Assembly: GCA_016717265.1 (NCBI GenBank)
Contig: JADKFX010000001.1
Span: 992,001-1,056,000, forward strand
Origin: Saprospiraceae bacterium
GTDB lineage: Bacteria; Bacteroidota; Bacteroidia; Chitinophagales; Saprospiraceae
Direction: 5' to 3'
DNA length: 64,000 bases
The notes below the pieces were generated by a model that ran no database searches, was not told the origin of the DNA, and saw only the letters and a program-made list of their open reading frames with translations. A program made the translations under genes and the position numbers. This document shows positions 1 through 8,919 of this stretch, in pieces (the first letter of the stretch is position 1; each line of letters opens with the position of its first letter).

Positions 1-1
1 T

Positions 2-2510
2 TGTTGTAAAAATCCACCGGTATTAAATTGTCCTGCAGATTATTCAGCTTGTCCAAGTACAAGCATTAATCCTTTAACTACTGGGATCGCTCAGGCCTTA
101 GCCGGCAGTCCAAAATGTGGTCAACCAATAGTCAGCTTTACAGATGATACACTTCACTTTACAAATTGTTTTGTTTCCGTAAATAGAACCTGGAAAGCGG
201 TGGATCCAAACCATCCAAATTTATTTGCATCGTGTATACAAAAAATAATACTTGAAGATAAAGTATCTCCAGTAATAACATTTTGTCCGGCAAATATAAC
301 AGTTCAATCAGGCGATGATTGCACAGCAGAAGTGAGTTGGCCAAATCCATTAGCCACAGATCAATGTGGTCCTGTTACAATAACGACCTCTGTTCCTTCT
401 GGATTTCGTTTTCAATTAGGATTAGCAGCGGTTTCTGTACTTGCAACAGATGTATGTGGTAACACTTCCCATTGTGAATTTTTAGTCACTGTAGAAGAAA
501 ATTGTTGTAAATCAAATCCAATTATTCAATGCCCGGCAAATTTTGAATCCTGTCCTGGTTCTTTAACAGATCCAACAACTACAGGAACTGCAACGGCACA
601 AGCTGGAAGCCCAAAATGCAATCAGCCGATCCTAAACTATACAGATGAAATATTACAGAATACAAATTGCTATACTGAAATAAATAGAACTTGGACAGCA
701 ACAGATCCTAAGTTTTCAAATCTCAAAACAAGTTGCATACAAAAAATAATTTTAAGGGATACGCAACCACCTTCGTTTATTTTTTGTCCACCAAATATTA
801 CGGTTCAATCAGATGAAGATTGCAGTGTAAATGTAAATTGGAATGAGCCTGTAGCAAGTGATGCTTGTGGAAGAACTACCATCACCACATCTATTTTATC
901 CGGTTCCAAGTTTCAAATTGGAGTAACATTGGTAATTGTAACAGCAACAGATGAGTGTGGAAATGCATCAAGCTGTCAATTTTCAGTAACCGTAGAAGAA
1001 AATTGTTGTAAAACAATACCGAGTATTCAATGTCCATTAAACTTTAGTGCTTGTCCATCCTCTTCAACGGATCCATCAATTACAGGAATGCCAGTAGCAT
1101 TTCCTGGTAGTCCAAAATGCAAAACACCATTATTAAGTTTTACAGATGAAGTGATTCAAAATACAGATTGTTATAAAGAAATTAACAGGACATGGACTGC
1201 AACCGATCCGGTATTTGCAAATTTGAAAGCAAGCTGTATTCAAAAAATTATTTTGGAGGATAAACAAGCACCAGTATTTACATTTTGTCCGCCAAATATT
1301 ACAGTTCAATCTAATGATGATTGTATAGCGGAAGTGAATTGGAATAACCCAATCGCAACAGATGGATGTGGAAGTGTAAACTACACTGCATCCATTCCAA
1401 ATGGTTCCAGATTGCAATTAGGTATTACAACCATTCATATAATCGCAACAGATGTATGTGGCAATACCGCTGAATGTGAGTTTACCATTACAGTGGAAGA
1501 GAACTGTTGCAATAATCCACCTGTCTTATTCTGTCCAGCCGATTATGCAGCATGTCCGGGTAGCAGTATTGATACTTCAATTACTGGACAAGCATCCGTT
1601 GATCCATTTAAACCAGTCTGTGCTCCTGCACGTTTAGAATATCGAGATTTGATTCTTTCTTCAGATCCATGTAGATTCATAATTTCAAGAATTTGGACTG
1701 CAACGAATCCTAAAAATAACCGAGTCAGTATTTGTACGCAAACAATTGTACTTGAAGATACAGATGCTCCTTTATTTACAAGCTGTCCACCGGATTTAAC
1801 AATAGATCCACAATATAATTGTGAGGCCGTTGTAAGTTGGATTTCTCCAACTGCAACAGATCTATGTATAGCGCCAAATATAACTTCAAATATTCCAAGT
1901 GGAGCTGTATTTAGTAAGGGGATCACACGGGTGGTTTATACTGCAACTGATCTTTGCGGTAATTCGGCTACCTGTTGGTTTTTTGTTACGATTACAGATA
2001 AATGTTGTGATAAAAATCCAATACTAGTATGCCCAGGTAATTTTAAAGGCTGTCCAGGAATAGGTTTAGATCCAAGTGTTACAGGACAAGCAACGGCTGT
2101 AGCTGGAAGACCAGAATGCGAAAAACCGATCCTAAGTTATACAGATAGAATTATTTCTGACGGACCATGTTCCGGTGCAATTCGCGTAGAAAGAACCTGG
2201 CGCGCAGCAGACCCTTATCTTTCAGCTTTGCGCACAGAGTGTACACAACAAATTGAATTGGTAGATAATGAAGCACCGCGTATTTTTAATTTGCCACCAA
2301 ATATTACTTTGAATGCCAGAGGAAATTGCGATGTAGCAGTAAATTGGTTATTACCTGAAACCTCAGATAACTGTAAATTAAAAAGTATCTTATCAAATTA
2401 TATTCCGGGTACAAAATTTGGTAATGGGGAGCGTTACGTAGTGTATGTTGCTACAGATTTTTGTGGAAATGCTACAAGAGATAGTTTTAAAATTACAGTA
2501 ATAGGAACAG
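2..2510 (+). repeat. Five in-frame ~500-bp coding repeats (Cys-rich + HYR units)
   Basis: The same ~167-residue unit recurs five times in frame with boundaries near 490, 992, 1494 and 1995. Units share the ENCC junction, CP...CPG, DPSxTG, YTD, RTW, SCIQKIILED, CPPNITVQS, ATDxCGN and VTVEENCC landmarks. DNA identity is moderate, so this is an old protein-level duplication rather than a recent tandem expansion. Confidence 0.85.
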
Positions 2511-3961
2511 AGATTGCGATTACATGTCCAAATGATACAACAGTAGTTCGCTCAGATCCATTTATAAATGGTGCATTTGTAGATTGGTCAATACCGAAAG
2601 TGCAATATTGTAAACCATGTGTTGATAAACTTGCAGGATTTATTTATATGGGAGAACATGAAGGACATCGATATTTTTGTTCTCAAGGTCCTTCAAATTG
2701 GAATGCTGCCAGAATTTCATGTGAATTAATGGGTGGTAAATTAGCAGTTATCAATACAGATTCTGAGAATTCCTTTGTTTCATCAAAATTAAATGGACAA
2801 ACTGCCTGGATTGGAGCAACCGACCAACGCATCGAGAATAAGTTTGAATGGATTGATAACACTCCTTTTCAATTTACAAGTTGGCTACCTGGTCAACCTA
2901 ATAATGGAAGTGGAAATGAAAATTATATAGAGATGCTACCAGATGGAACCTGGAACGATCAAAACGGTAACGCAGAAAGAGAATTCATTTGTGAGATTCC
3001 TTGTTTTGAATTGCAACAAATTGGGGGTCCATTAAAAGGAGAATTAATGCCTTGCGGAAATAATAAAATTAGTTATGTTGCAAGTAAAGATGGAAAATCA
3101 GATACCTGCAGTTTTTATATAAATGTTGATTGTGATAAGGAAAGCATTTATTGCAAAGCAAAAGCATTGAATAGTGCATATATGTATAATAACCGTGTAG
3201 AATTTGCAGGAATAGATACAATTACTGGAGATAATGGAGGATATCATTACTTTAATAAAGCCTGTGGAAATATAGAATCTGGAAAAACATATCCAATTTG
3301 TGTAAGTCCAGGATTTTTAAGTGGTTCCTATAAAGTGTATTGGAAAATTTGGATTGATTTTAATTCAGATGGATTTTTTGATCCGGTTACAGAAGAAGTT
3401 GTTTATGGATATGGAACGACAACGATGTGCGCAACTTTAACAATGCCTGCAAGTTTACCTTCTAAACTTACCAGAATGCGAGTTATCATGTCTTATGGAA
3501 ACTATCCAGTGAGTCCATGTAGTTCACCATTATTTGGAGAGGTGGAAGATTATTGTATTTCGATGAATGGTGGAACAAATTTTGGACCATTAGATAAATC
3601 TTCATTCCTTTCTGTAAAACCAATAGAATTTGAATGTGCACAAAATTGTGAAGAGAATAAAAAGAGAATGCAAGAACAGGATGAGGACATTTTGGAATTC
3701 AATACAGATTTAATAAGTTTTGCGGTTGATCTTTTTCCGAACCCATCATCCACCAATGTAAGTATTAAAAGCAAAATGGGCGATATTGCTGAATTCGAAA
3801 TATATGATAACAGCGGGAAAATGATACTGCATAGTGATCCTGTTCGAACAAAAAATGAAAACTCTTTTTCTGTTAAAACATGGAGTAATGGTATGTACAC
3901 AATAATTATTCGCAGCAAATCAGCAGAACAATTAATTAAACGATTTATAGTCAATCATTAA
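2..3961 (+). CDS. Giant secreted HYR-repeat / C-type lectin / GEVED protein with T9SS tail (5' end outside window)
   Basis: The reading frame is open from base 2, so the gene begins upstream; 1319 residues are visible. Five ~500-bp units each start with a CC pair (near bases 2, 505, 1005, 1505, 2010) and combine a cysteine-rich segment containing RTWTATDP-like text with a HYR module (CPPNITVQS ... ATDxCGN). A C-type lectin-like domain follows (about bases 2630-3005; WIGATDQ, QPNNGSGNENY and TWND, the last two being where Ca2+/sugar ligands lie in this fold). Next comes a GEVED-type domain ending in GEVEDYCISM (about 3130-3570) and a type A T9SS sorting domain (VDLFPNPSSTNVSI to the C-terminus). 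HYR and lectin domains are known in adhesion, and the T9SS tail implies export and cell-surface attachment or release. An adhesin role is inference. It is followed by a strong terminator and is probably monocistronic or the last gene of its unit. Confidence 0.9.
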   Translation, partial: CCKNPPVLNCPADYSACPSTSINPLTTGIAQALAGSPKCGQPIVSFTDDTLHFTNCFVSVNRTWKAVDPNHPNLFASCIQKIILEDKVSPVITFCPANITVQSGDDCTAEVSWPNPLATDQCGPVTITTSVPSGFRFQLGLAAVSVLATDVCGNTSHCEFLVTVEENCCKSNPIIQCPANFESCPGSLTDPTTTGTATAQAGSPKCNQPILNYTDEILQNTNCYTEINRTWTATDPKFSNLKTSCIQKIILRDTQPPSFIFCPPNITVQSDEDCSVNVNWNEPVASDACGRTTITTSILSGSKFQIGVTLVIVTATDECGNASSCQFSVTVEENCCKTIPSIQCPLNFSACPSSSTDPSITGMPVAFPGSPKCKTPLLSFTDEVIQNTDCYKEINRTWTATDPVFANLKASCIQKIILEDKQAPVFTFCPPNITVQSNDDCIAEVNWNNPIATDGCGSVNYTASIPNGSRLQLGITTIHIIATDVCGNTAECEFTITVEENCCNNPPVLFCPADYAACPGSSIDTSITGQASVDPFKPVCAPARLEYRDLILSSDPCRFIISRIWTATNPKNNRVSICTQTIVLEDTDAPLFTSCPPDLTIDPQYNCEAVVSWISPTATDLCIAPNITSNIPSGAVFSKGITRVVYTATDLCGNSATCWFFVTITDKCCDKNPILVCPGNFKGCPGIGLDPSVTGQATAVAGRPECEKPILSYTDRIISDGPCSGAIRVERTWRAADPYLSALRTECTQQIELVDNEAPRIFNLPPNITLNARGNCDVAVNWLLPETSDNCKLKSILSNYIPGTKFGNGERYVVYVATDFCGNATRDSFKITVIGTEIAITCPNDTTVVRSDPFINGAFVDWSIPKVQYCKPCVDKLAGFIYMGEHEGHRYFCSQGPSNWNAARISCELMGGKLAVINTDSENSFVSSKLNGQTAWIGATDQRIENKFEWIDNTPFQFTSWLPGQPNNGSGNENYIEMLPDGTWNDQNGNAEREFICEIPCFELQQIGGPLKGELMPCGNNKISYVASKDGKSDTCSFYINVDCDKESIYCKAKALNSAYMYNNRVEFAGIDTITGDNGGYHYFNKACGNIESGKTYPICVSPGFLSGSYKVYWKIWIDFNSDGFFDPVTEEVVYGYGTTTMCATLTMPASLPSKLTRMRVIMSYGNYPVSPCSSPLFGEVEDYCISMNGGTNFGPLDKSSFLSVKPIEFECAQNCEENKKRMQEQDEDILEFNTDLISFAVDLFPNPSSTNVSIKSKMGDIAEFEIYDNSGKMILHSDPVRTKNENSFSVKTWSNGMYTIIIRSKSAEQLIKRFIVNH

Positions 3962-4000
3962 AGATTATTTTCCCTATATTCCGAAAAGGTATGAAGCGAG

Positions 4001-4030
4001 CCGGTCTGTCTATTGATAGACCGGTTTTTT
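4001..4030 (+). terminator. Rho-independent terminator of the HYR protein gene
   Basis: A GC-rich inverted repeat (CCGGTCT ... AGACCGG, loop about 10 nt) is directly followed by six T residues, 40 bp after the stop codon. It separates the large secreted protein from the SET-domain gene. Confidence 0.85.
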
Positions 4031-4058
4031 ATTTATTTCCAGGATGTAACTTATGAAT

Positions 4059-4088
4059 TGTTGGAAATAAAATAGTATTTTATCTTTG
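4059..4088 (+). promoter_or_regulatory. Bacteroidota-type promoter for the SET-domain gene
   Basis: TTG, a 19-nt spacer, then TATCTTTG matches the TTG-N19-TAnnTTTG pattern of Bacteroidota primary sigma promoters. It lies between the upstream terminator and the ATG at 4133, which would give a leader of about 40 nt. Confidence 0.6.
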
Positions 4089-4132
4089 TTTTTTAAGGAT
4101 TCTAGTGCTAATAGAAACATAATATTTTAAAT

Positions 4133-4543
4133 ATGAATAAATCCCAACTTCTTAAAGAGTTACAAACAAATACATATGTTAGGATCCAAACTTCAACGAT
4201 TCATGGTATTGGGGTATTTGCAATTCAAAAAATTCCAAAAGCTTGTAGAGATATGTTCTCCAAAGTCCCAACCGAATGGCATCCATTAAGTAGACAGGAG
4301 GTAGATGAATTACCTGAATCTTCTCGCCTTTTAGTTGAAACATACTGTTTATTTGATGAACACGTATACTATGTTCCGGCAGATGGGTTTAAAACTATGG
4401 ATGTTTCATTTTTTTTAAATCACAGCAGCGAGCCCAATATTATTTCTATAAATGATGGTGAATTTTTTGAAACATTAAAAGATATTGAATGCGGAGAAGA
4501 GTTGCTGATTGATTATGGATCCATCGTAGATTCTGAAGACTAG
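4133..4543 (+). CDS. Small SET-domain protein
   Basis: A 136-residue protein that is essentially one SET domain: GIGVFA at 25-30, NHSSEPN at 96-102 and GEELLIDYG at 121-129 are the landmark motifs of the S-adenosylmethionine and active-site pocket. Such domains transfer methyl groups to protein lysines in eukaryotes; bacterial free-standing versions exist but their substrates are mostly unknown. No pre-SET or post-SET cysteine cluster is present. It stands alone between a terminator and the polysaccharide locus with its own promoter. The family call is firm; substrate and role cannot be read from sequence. Confidence 0.85.
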   Translation: MNKSQLLKELQTNTYVRIQTSTIHGIGVFAIQKIPKACRDMFSKVPTEWHPLSRQEVDELPESSRLLVETYCLFDEHVYYVPADGFKTMDVSFFLNHSSEPNIISINDGEFFETLKDIECGEELLIDYGSIVDSED

Positions 4544-4697
4544 TATGCGCTTTGTTACGCTTTAAAGTAATGTCAATAAGTAAGAATTTAGAGTAAACCC
4601 AAGAAAACAGCCAAAGCTTCTACTTTGATAGATTTCCATTGTAAAAAGAATTAATATTTAGATTCTTAAATAATTCTGAATCTATTATAAATTAAAG

Positions 4698-4706
4698 TAT
4701 TTTTGC
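4698..4706 (+). promoter_or_regulatory. -7 box upstream of the polysaccharide locus
   Basis: TATTTTTGC fits TAnnTTTGC and is placed to start transcription near 4709-4711. No clear -33 TTG was found at the right spacing. If real, it launches the long polysaccharide operon. Confidence 0.45.
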
Positions 4707-4708
4707 AT

Positions 4709-5800
4709 ATGAATTACGAATCCATGAATCAAAGCTCACAAAACACTAAAGATTCAGAACAAATGAGTATTAAAGACTTAGTGCTCCTGATTCGGAATTA
4801 TTGGATGGAATATTCTAAAAATCGAAGATTACTTTGGTTTTGTGTCAGTATTGGCCTTCTGTGGGGCATTTATAATAGATGGAATCAATTTAAAATTTTT
4901 GAAGCAGAGCTTAGTTTTATGCTTAATGAAGACCAGCAAGGTGCTTCAGGTTTGGAATCTGTCATTGGTCAATTTGGTGGTTTATTAGGTAATGGATCGG
5001 ATGATATAAATCTTCAGAAGATTCTAGAGCTTGGAAAATCAAGACGAATTGCCGAGAAATTATTTTTCTCTAAGCTTAAAATCGATGAAAAGGAAGATTA
5101 TTTAGCCAATCATTTGATTAAAGAGCTAGAGAGAACAGGTGTTTGGACTAAAAAGCCATTTTATGTATTGGAACATCCACTCAAAGGATTTTTATTTAAG
5201 AATGCAAATACGCAGGATTTTAATCGACTTGAAAATACTGCATTAAAGCAGCTGCACAGTTTATTTTTGCTAATGTTGACAACACAAGTGAGCGAGAAAA
5301 CTTCAATCATGAAACTCAACATTCAATGTACGCACGAACAGCTTTCATATGAATTGGTGAGGAGACTTTTTGATGAAATGAGTAATTTTTACATTGATAA
5401 AACTATTGAAAAGCAAAGGATTACATTTAATGACTTAAGTTTGAAAACAGATTCTCTTAGAGTATTAATCCATGGAAAGCAGTATGGTTTAGCGGGGATA
5501 AAGGATACTTATCGTTCTACCTGGCTTTACCAGGAAGAGGTGCCCAAAACAATCTTAGATCAGGATATTAGAATGCTTCAGTTAGTGTATGCAGAAGCAA
5601 TGAAAAATAAAGAAATTGCATCCTTTTCATTAGATCATAAAACGCCCTTTATACAGGCAATAGATCTTCCAATAATGCCACTTAAAACAATTCAACTAAG
5701 TTGGATAAAGGCTCTTTTGTTAGGATTGATTTATGGTTTAATAGTGGGTAGTTTGTTTGTATTTGGGAGGAAATTTTATAATGATCATATCCGGATTTAA
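4709..5800 (+). CDS. Wzz-like polysaccharide co-polymerase / chain-length determinant protein
   Basis: About 363 residues with the two-transmembrane Wzz/GumC layout: an N-terminal segment around LLWFCVSIGLLWGIY, a large periplasmic part with helical character, and a C-terminal segment around ALLLGLIYGLIVGSLFVFG preceded by a proline-rich stretch (DLPIMPLK). No cytoplasmic tyrosine-kinase domain is fused. Family members set the chain length of Wzy-polymerised surface glycans at the inner membrane. It opens the locus, as is common. A TTG at 4703 is in frame, but ATG at 4709 or 4724 is more likely; the promoter box favours 4724 because 4709 would be leaderless. Confidence 0.8.
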   Translation: MNYESMNQSSQNTKDSEQMSIKDLVLLIRNYWMEYSKNRRLLWFCVSIGLLWGIYNRWNQFKIFEAELSFMLNEDQQGASGLESVIGQFGGLLGNGSDDINLQKILELGKSRRIAEKLFFSKLKIDEKEDYLANHLIKELERTGVWTKKPFYVLEHPLKGFLFKNANTQDFNRLENTALKQLHSLFLLMLTTQVSEKTSIMKLNIQCTHEQLSYELVRRLFDEMSNFYIDKTIEKQRITFNDLSLKTDSLRVLIHGKQYGLAGIKDTYRSTWLYQEEVPKTILDQDIRMLQLVYAEAMKNKEIASFSLDHKTPFIQAIDLPIMPLKTIQLSWIKALLLGLIYGLIVGSLFVFGRKFYNDHIRI

Positions 5801-5815
5801 AATTTATAAATTGAG

Positions 5816-5823
5816 TACTTTTG
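5816..5823 (+). promoter_or_regulatory. Possible internal -7 box before the winged-helix gene
   Basis: TACTTTTG matches TAnnTTTG, 10 nt before the ATG at 5834. No good -33 element is visible, so it may be chance in AT-rich DNA. If used, the regulator and everything after it could be transcribed separately from the Wzz-like gene. Confidence 0.35.
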
Positions 5824-5833
5824 TTGCTCCTTT

Positions 5834-6265
5834 ATGATAGAAACACTCATTTCATCCAAAATGCGTTTTAATTTGTTACTGAAATTCTTTCTCCACAGGA
5901 AAACTACAAAGAATCTGCGATTTTTGGAAATGGAGTCATTGGAAGCATCAACCCTTAAGAGGATAGCACTAGATTACCTCCTAAAAGCAGAAATTCTTGT
6001 AAATGTGAGTCAGGATAAGCAAAACTATTTTATAGCAAAGATTTTGTATCCATGCTATTCTAAAATTGAGTATTCTTTGTTTAAAAGCATTGGAATAGTT
6101 CAAAATATAGAAAATATTATTAGGCTTTTAGGTTCCATTGTAAAAACAGAACAATGGATTCATCGAAAATTTCGTTTTCTCTTTTTTGAATTTGAGAATT
6201 ATAAAATGAACGTTACAATATTAACGGAACAAGAACTTTTATTATTGAGGGCAGGAAAGGCGTAA
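5834..6265 (+). CDS. Winged-helix regulator-like protein at the head of the sugar genes (short, diverged)
   Basis: 143 residues. The start (MIETLISSKMRFNLLLKFFL) resembles, from memory, a winged-helix family that Bacteroidota place at the front of surface-polysaccharide loci. In the usual ~190-residue members a recognition helix and then a central segment reminiscent of nucleotidyltransferases follow. Here the recognition-helix region is diverged and the central segment appears missing: the text runs from GIVQNIENIIRLLGSI almost directly to the tail-like WIHRKFRFLFFEFE. It may be an atypical or decaying regulator. It ends 2 nt before the dehydrogenase gene. The family call is inference and should be tested by profile search. 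Confidence 0.5.
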   Translation: MIETLISSKMRFNLLLKFFLHRKTTKNLRFLEMESLEASTLKRIALDYLLKAEILVNVSQDKQNYFIAKILYPCYSKIEYSLFKSIGIVQNIENIIRLLGSIVKTEQWIHRKFRFLFFEFENYKMNVTILTEQELLLLRAGKA

Positions 6266-6267
6266 TT

Positions 6268-7557
6268 ATGTATCAGGAATTAGTTGCAAAAGAAAAGAAA
6301 TTGGCAGTTGTTGGCTTAGGGTATGTTGGATTACCTTTAGCATTGGCGTTTGCAAAAAAATTTAAAGTCATCGGCTTTGATATTAATGAAGAGCGGATTC
6401 AAATGATGCAGAATCAGCAAGATCCATCCAGAGAAATGTCGCAAGATGCTTTTCAAAATGCGGATATAGAGTTCACAAGCTCATTGGATGTATTAAAGCA
6501 AGCTCACTTTTATATTGTTGCAGTTCCAACGCCAGTGGATGAGCATAAAGTTCCTGATTTAAAACCAATCTTAGGAGCTTCCAAAACAATTGCAAAGGTT
6601 CTTAAGAAAGGAGATTATGTGATTTATGAATCCACGGTTTATCCTGGCTGTACAGAAGAAGATTGTTTGCCATTATTGGAATTTGGATCTGAATTGAAAT
6701 TAGGTAAAGATTTTAAGTTGGGTTATTCTCCAGAGCGAATCAATCCAGGAGATAAAACCAGACCCCTTGAAAGTATTTTAAAAATTGTTTCTGGTAGCGA
6801 TCCAGAAGCATTAGAAGAAATTGCAAATGTTTATAATGCAATAATTATTGCAGGTATTTATAAAGCAGCAAATATTAAAGTGGCAGAAGCAGCAAAAGTT
6901 ATTGAAAACAGTCAGCGGGATTTGAATATTTCATTTATGAATGAGCTCGCAATAATTTTTGACTTAATGGGAATTGATACACAAGAAGTATTGGAAGCAG
7001 CAGGTACAAAATGGAATTTTCTAAAATTTTCACCTGGATTAGTAGGTGGACATTGCATCGGTGTGGATCCATATTACCTTTTACATAAATCAAAACAATT
7101 AGGTTATGATCCTGAAGTGATATTAAGTGGAAGAAGAATCAATGATCGAATGCCAGCATTTATTGCAAAAAAATTAGTGCAGCTGCTTATTGGAAAAGGT
7201 AAAAATCCAAGTGAATGCAAGGTGCTTATAAAAGGGATAACGTTTAAAGAAAATGTGGCAGATATCAGAAATTCTAAAGTTGCAGATTTATATGATGAAT
7301 TAAAAGCTTATTCTGTTAGAGTGGATGTTAATGATCCTTATGCTGATCCGAAAGAAGTAAAACATGAATATGGTATAGAAATGAAAGAAATTCCGGATCT
7401 GGATTATGATGCGATAATCATTGCAGTGGCACATCTTGAATTTCGGAATCTGGATCCCATGAGTCTGTTATCATTTATGAAAAAAGACCCCATCTTAATT
7501 GATCTGAAAGGACTTTATAAAAAACCGGAAAATGGATTTACATATTGGAGACTTTAA
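6268..7557 (+). CDS. wbpA: UDP-N-acetylglucosamine 6-dehydrogenase (WbpA/TviB type)
   Basis: 429 residues of the nucleotide-sugar dehydrogenase family: NAD-binding GLGYVGLPLA at 16-25, YESTVYPG, YSPERINPGDK and the catalytic-cysteine motif GGHCIGVDPYY near residue 263. The GGHCIGVDPYY and ERINPGD forms are those of WbpA/TviB-like enzymes that oxidise UDP-GlcNAc (or UDP-GalNAc) to the uronic acid, in contrast to the GGSCFPKD form of UDP-glucose dehydrogenase next door. It would make UDP-GlcNAcA, the entry step to diacetamido-uronic acids with WbpB/E/D encoded just downstream. Confidence 0.88.
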   Translation: MYQELVAKEKKLAVVGLGYVGLPLALAFAKKFKVIGFDINEERIQMMQNQQDPSREMSQDAFQNADIEFTSSLDVLKQAHFYIVAVPTPVDEHKVPDLKPILGASKTIAKVLKKGDYVIYESTVYPGCTEEDCLPLLEFGSELKLGKDFKLGYSPERINPGDKTRPLESILKIVSGSDPEALEEIANVYNAIIIAGIYKAANIKVAEAAKVIENSQRDLNISFMNELAIIFDLMGIDTQEVLEAAGTKWNFLKFSPGLVGGHCIGVDPYYLLHKSKQLGYDPEVILSGRRINDRMPAFIAKKLVQLLIGKGKNPSECKVLIKGITFKENVADIRNSKVADLYDELKAYSVRVDVNDPYADPKEVKHEYGIEMKEIPDLDYDAIIIAVAHLEFRNLDPMSLLSFMKKDPILIDLKGLYKKPENGFTYWRL

Positions 7558-7580
7558 TAATAATTTGTACGTAGGTTAAA

Positions 7581-8885
7581 ATGAAAATCACAATAGTTGG
7601 AACGGGTTATGTAGGATTAGTAACAGGCACTTGTTTTGCAGAAACAGGGAATCATGTTTTGTGTTTAGATATAAATGAGAAAAAAATAGAAGCACTTCAG
7701 ACTGGCAATATTCCAATCTTTGAGCCTGGATTAGATATTATTTTTGATCGGAACACAAAGGAGGGACGATTGTTTTTTACTACTGATTTAGATGAAGCTA
7801 TTCAACATGGTGAAATTATTTTTCTTGCATTGCCTACCCCACCAGGTGAAGATGGCGCTGCTGATTTAAGTTACGTACTGAATGCGACTCAACAGATTAG
7901 TCAACGTTTGAAAAAATATACGATCCTGGTTAATAAAAGTACGGTACCCATAGGAACTGCAGAAAAAGTTGCAGAGATCTTGAGTAAAAATTTAGACCAA
8001 TCGCTATTTGATGTTGTATCCAATCCTGAGTTTTTAAGAGAAGGTGTTGCAGTAGATGATTTTATGAAGCCAGATCGGGTTGTAATAGGTAGCAACTCTG
8101 AAAAAGCAAGAGACAAAATGACAGAATTGTATGAGCCTTTTGTAAGACAAGGCAATCCAATTTATCATATGGACTTGCGAAGTGCAGAATTAACAAAGTA
8201 TGCAGCAAATGCATATTTAGCAACACGTATTAGTTTTATGAATGAAATTGCCAATTTATGCGATCTTACAGGTGCAAATGTTGATATGGTCCGAATTGGA
8301 ATGGGAAGCGATAGCAGAATTGGAAAACGATTTTTATTTCCTGGGGTTGGATATGGAGGATCCTGCTTTCCTAAAGATGTGAATGCATTATTTCATGCTG
8401 CAGAACAAAATAATTATAATTTTCAAATTCTGAATTCAGTAATGCAGGTTAATACTTCACAAAAAAAGATTTTAAGCCAAAAAATCAAGTCGTATTTTAA
8501 GAATGTATTAGCTGGTAAAAAAATAGCAATCTGGGGCTTGGCTTTTAAACCGAATACCGATGATATCCGGGAAGCACCAGCATTAGAAATTATTCAGGAT
8601 TTATTGGATGCCGGTGCTGTCATTAGTGCATATGATCCGGAAGCTTCAAAACATGTGAAACAAATCTTCGGTGATCGGATTCATTTTGCAAAAGATATGT
8701 ATGAAGCAATTCAAGATGCAGATGCTCTTGCATTAATTACAGAATGGAATGTATTTCGTTCACCAGATTTTAATAGAATGAAATTGTTGATGAAGAATAA
8801 ATTGATCTTTGATGGACGCAATGTATTTGAACATCATAAAATGAAGGAGATAGGATTTGATTATATAAGCATTGGAAGACATTAA
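7581..8885 (+). CDS. ugd: UDP-glucose 6-dehydrogenase
   Basis: 434 residues with NAD-binding GTGYVGLVTG at 7-16, NKSTVPIGTA, NPEFLREG and the active-site YGGSCFPKD (cysteine near 261). It oxidises UDP-glucose to UDP-glucuronic acid using two NAD+. It follows the UDP-GlcNAc dehydrogenase by 23 nt, so the locus encodes two separate routes to acidic sugars. Length and motifs are fully typical. Confidence 0.93.
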   Translation: MKITIVGTGYVGLVTGTCFAETGNHVLCLDINEKKIEALQTGNIPIFEPGLDIIFDRNTKEGRLFFTTDLDEAIQHGEIIFLALPTPPGEDGAADLSYVLNATQQISQRLKKYTILVNKSTVPIGTAEKVAEILSKNLDQSLFDVVSNPEFLREGVAVDDFMKPDRVVIGSNSEKARDKMTELYEPFVRQGNPIYHMDLRSAELTKYAANAYLATRISFMNEIANLCDLTGANVDMVRIGMGSDSRIGKRFLFPGVGYGGSCFPKDVNALFHAAEQNNYNFQILNSVMQVNTSQKKILSQKIKSYFKNVLAGKKIAIWGLAFKPNTDDIREAPALEIIQDLLDAGAVISAYDPEASKHVKQIFGDRIHFAKDMYEAIQDADALALITEWNVFRSPDFNRMKLLMKNKLIFDGRNVFEHHKMKEIGFDYISIGRH

Positions 8886-8919
8886 GATTGATTATTGTTT
8901 AATACTTAAAAAGTAAATT

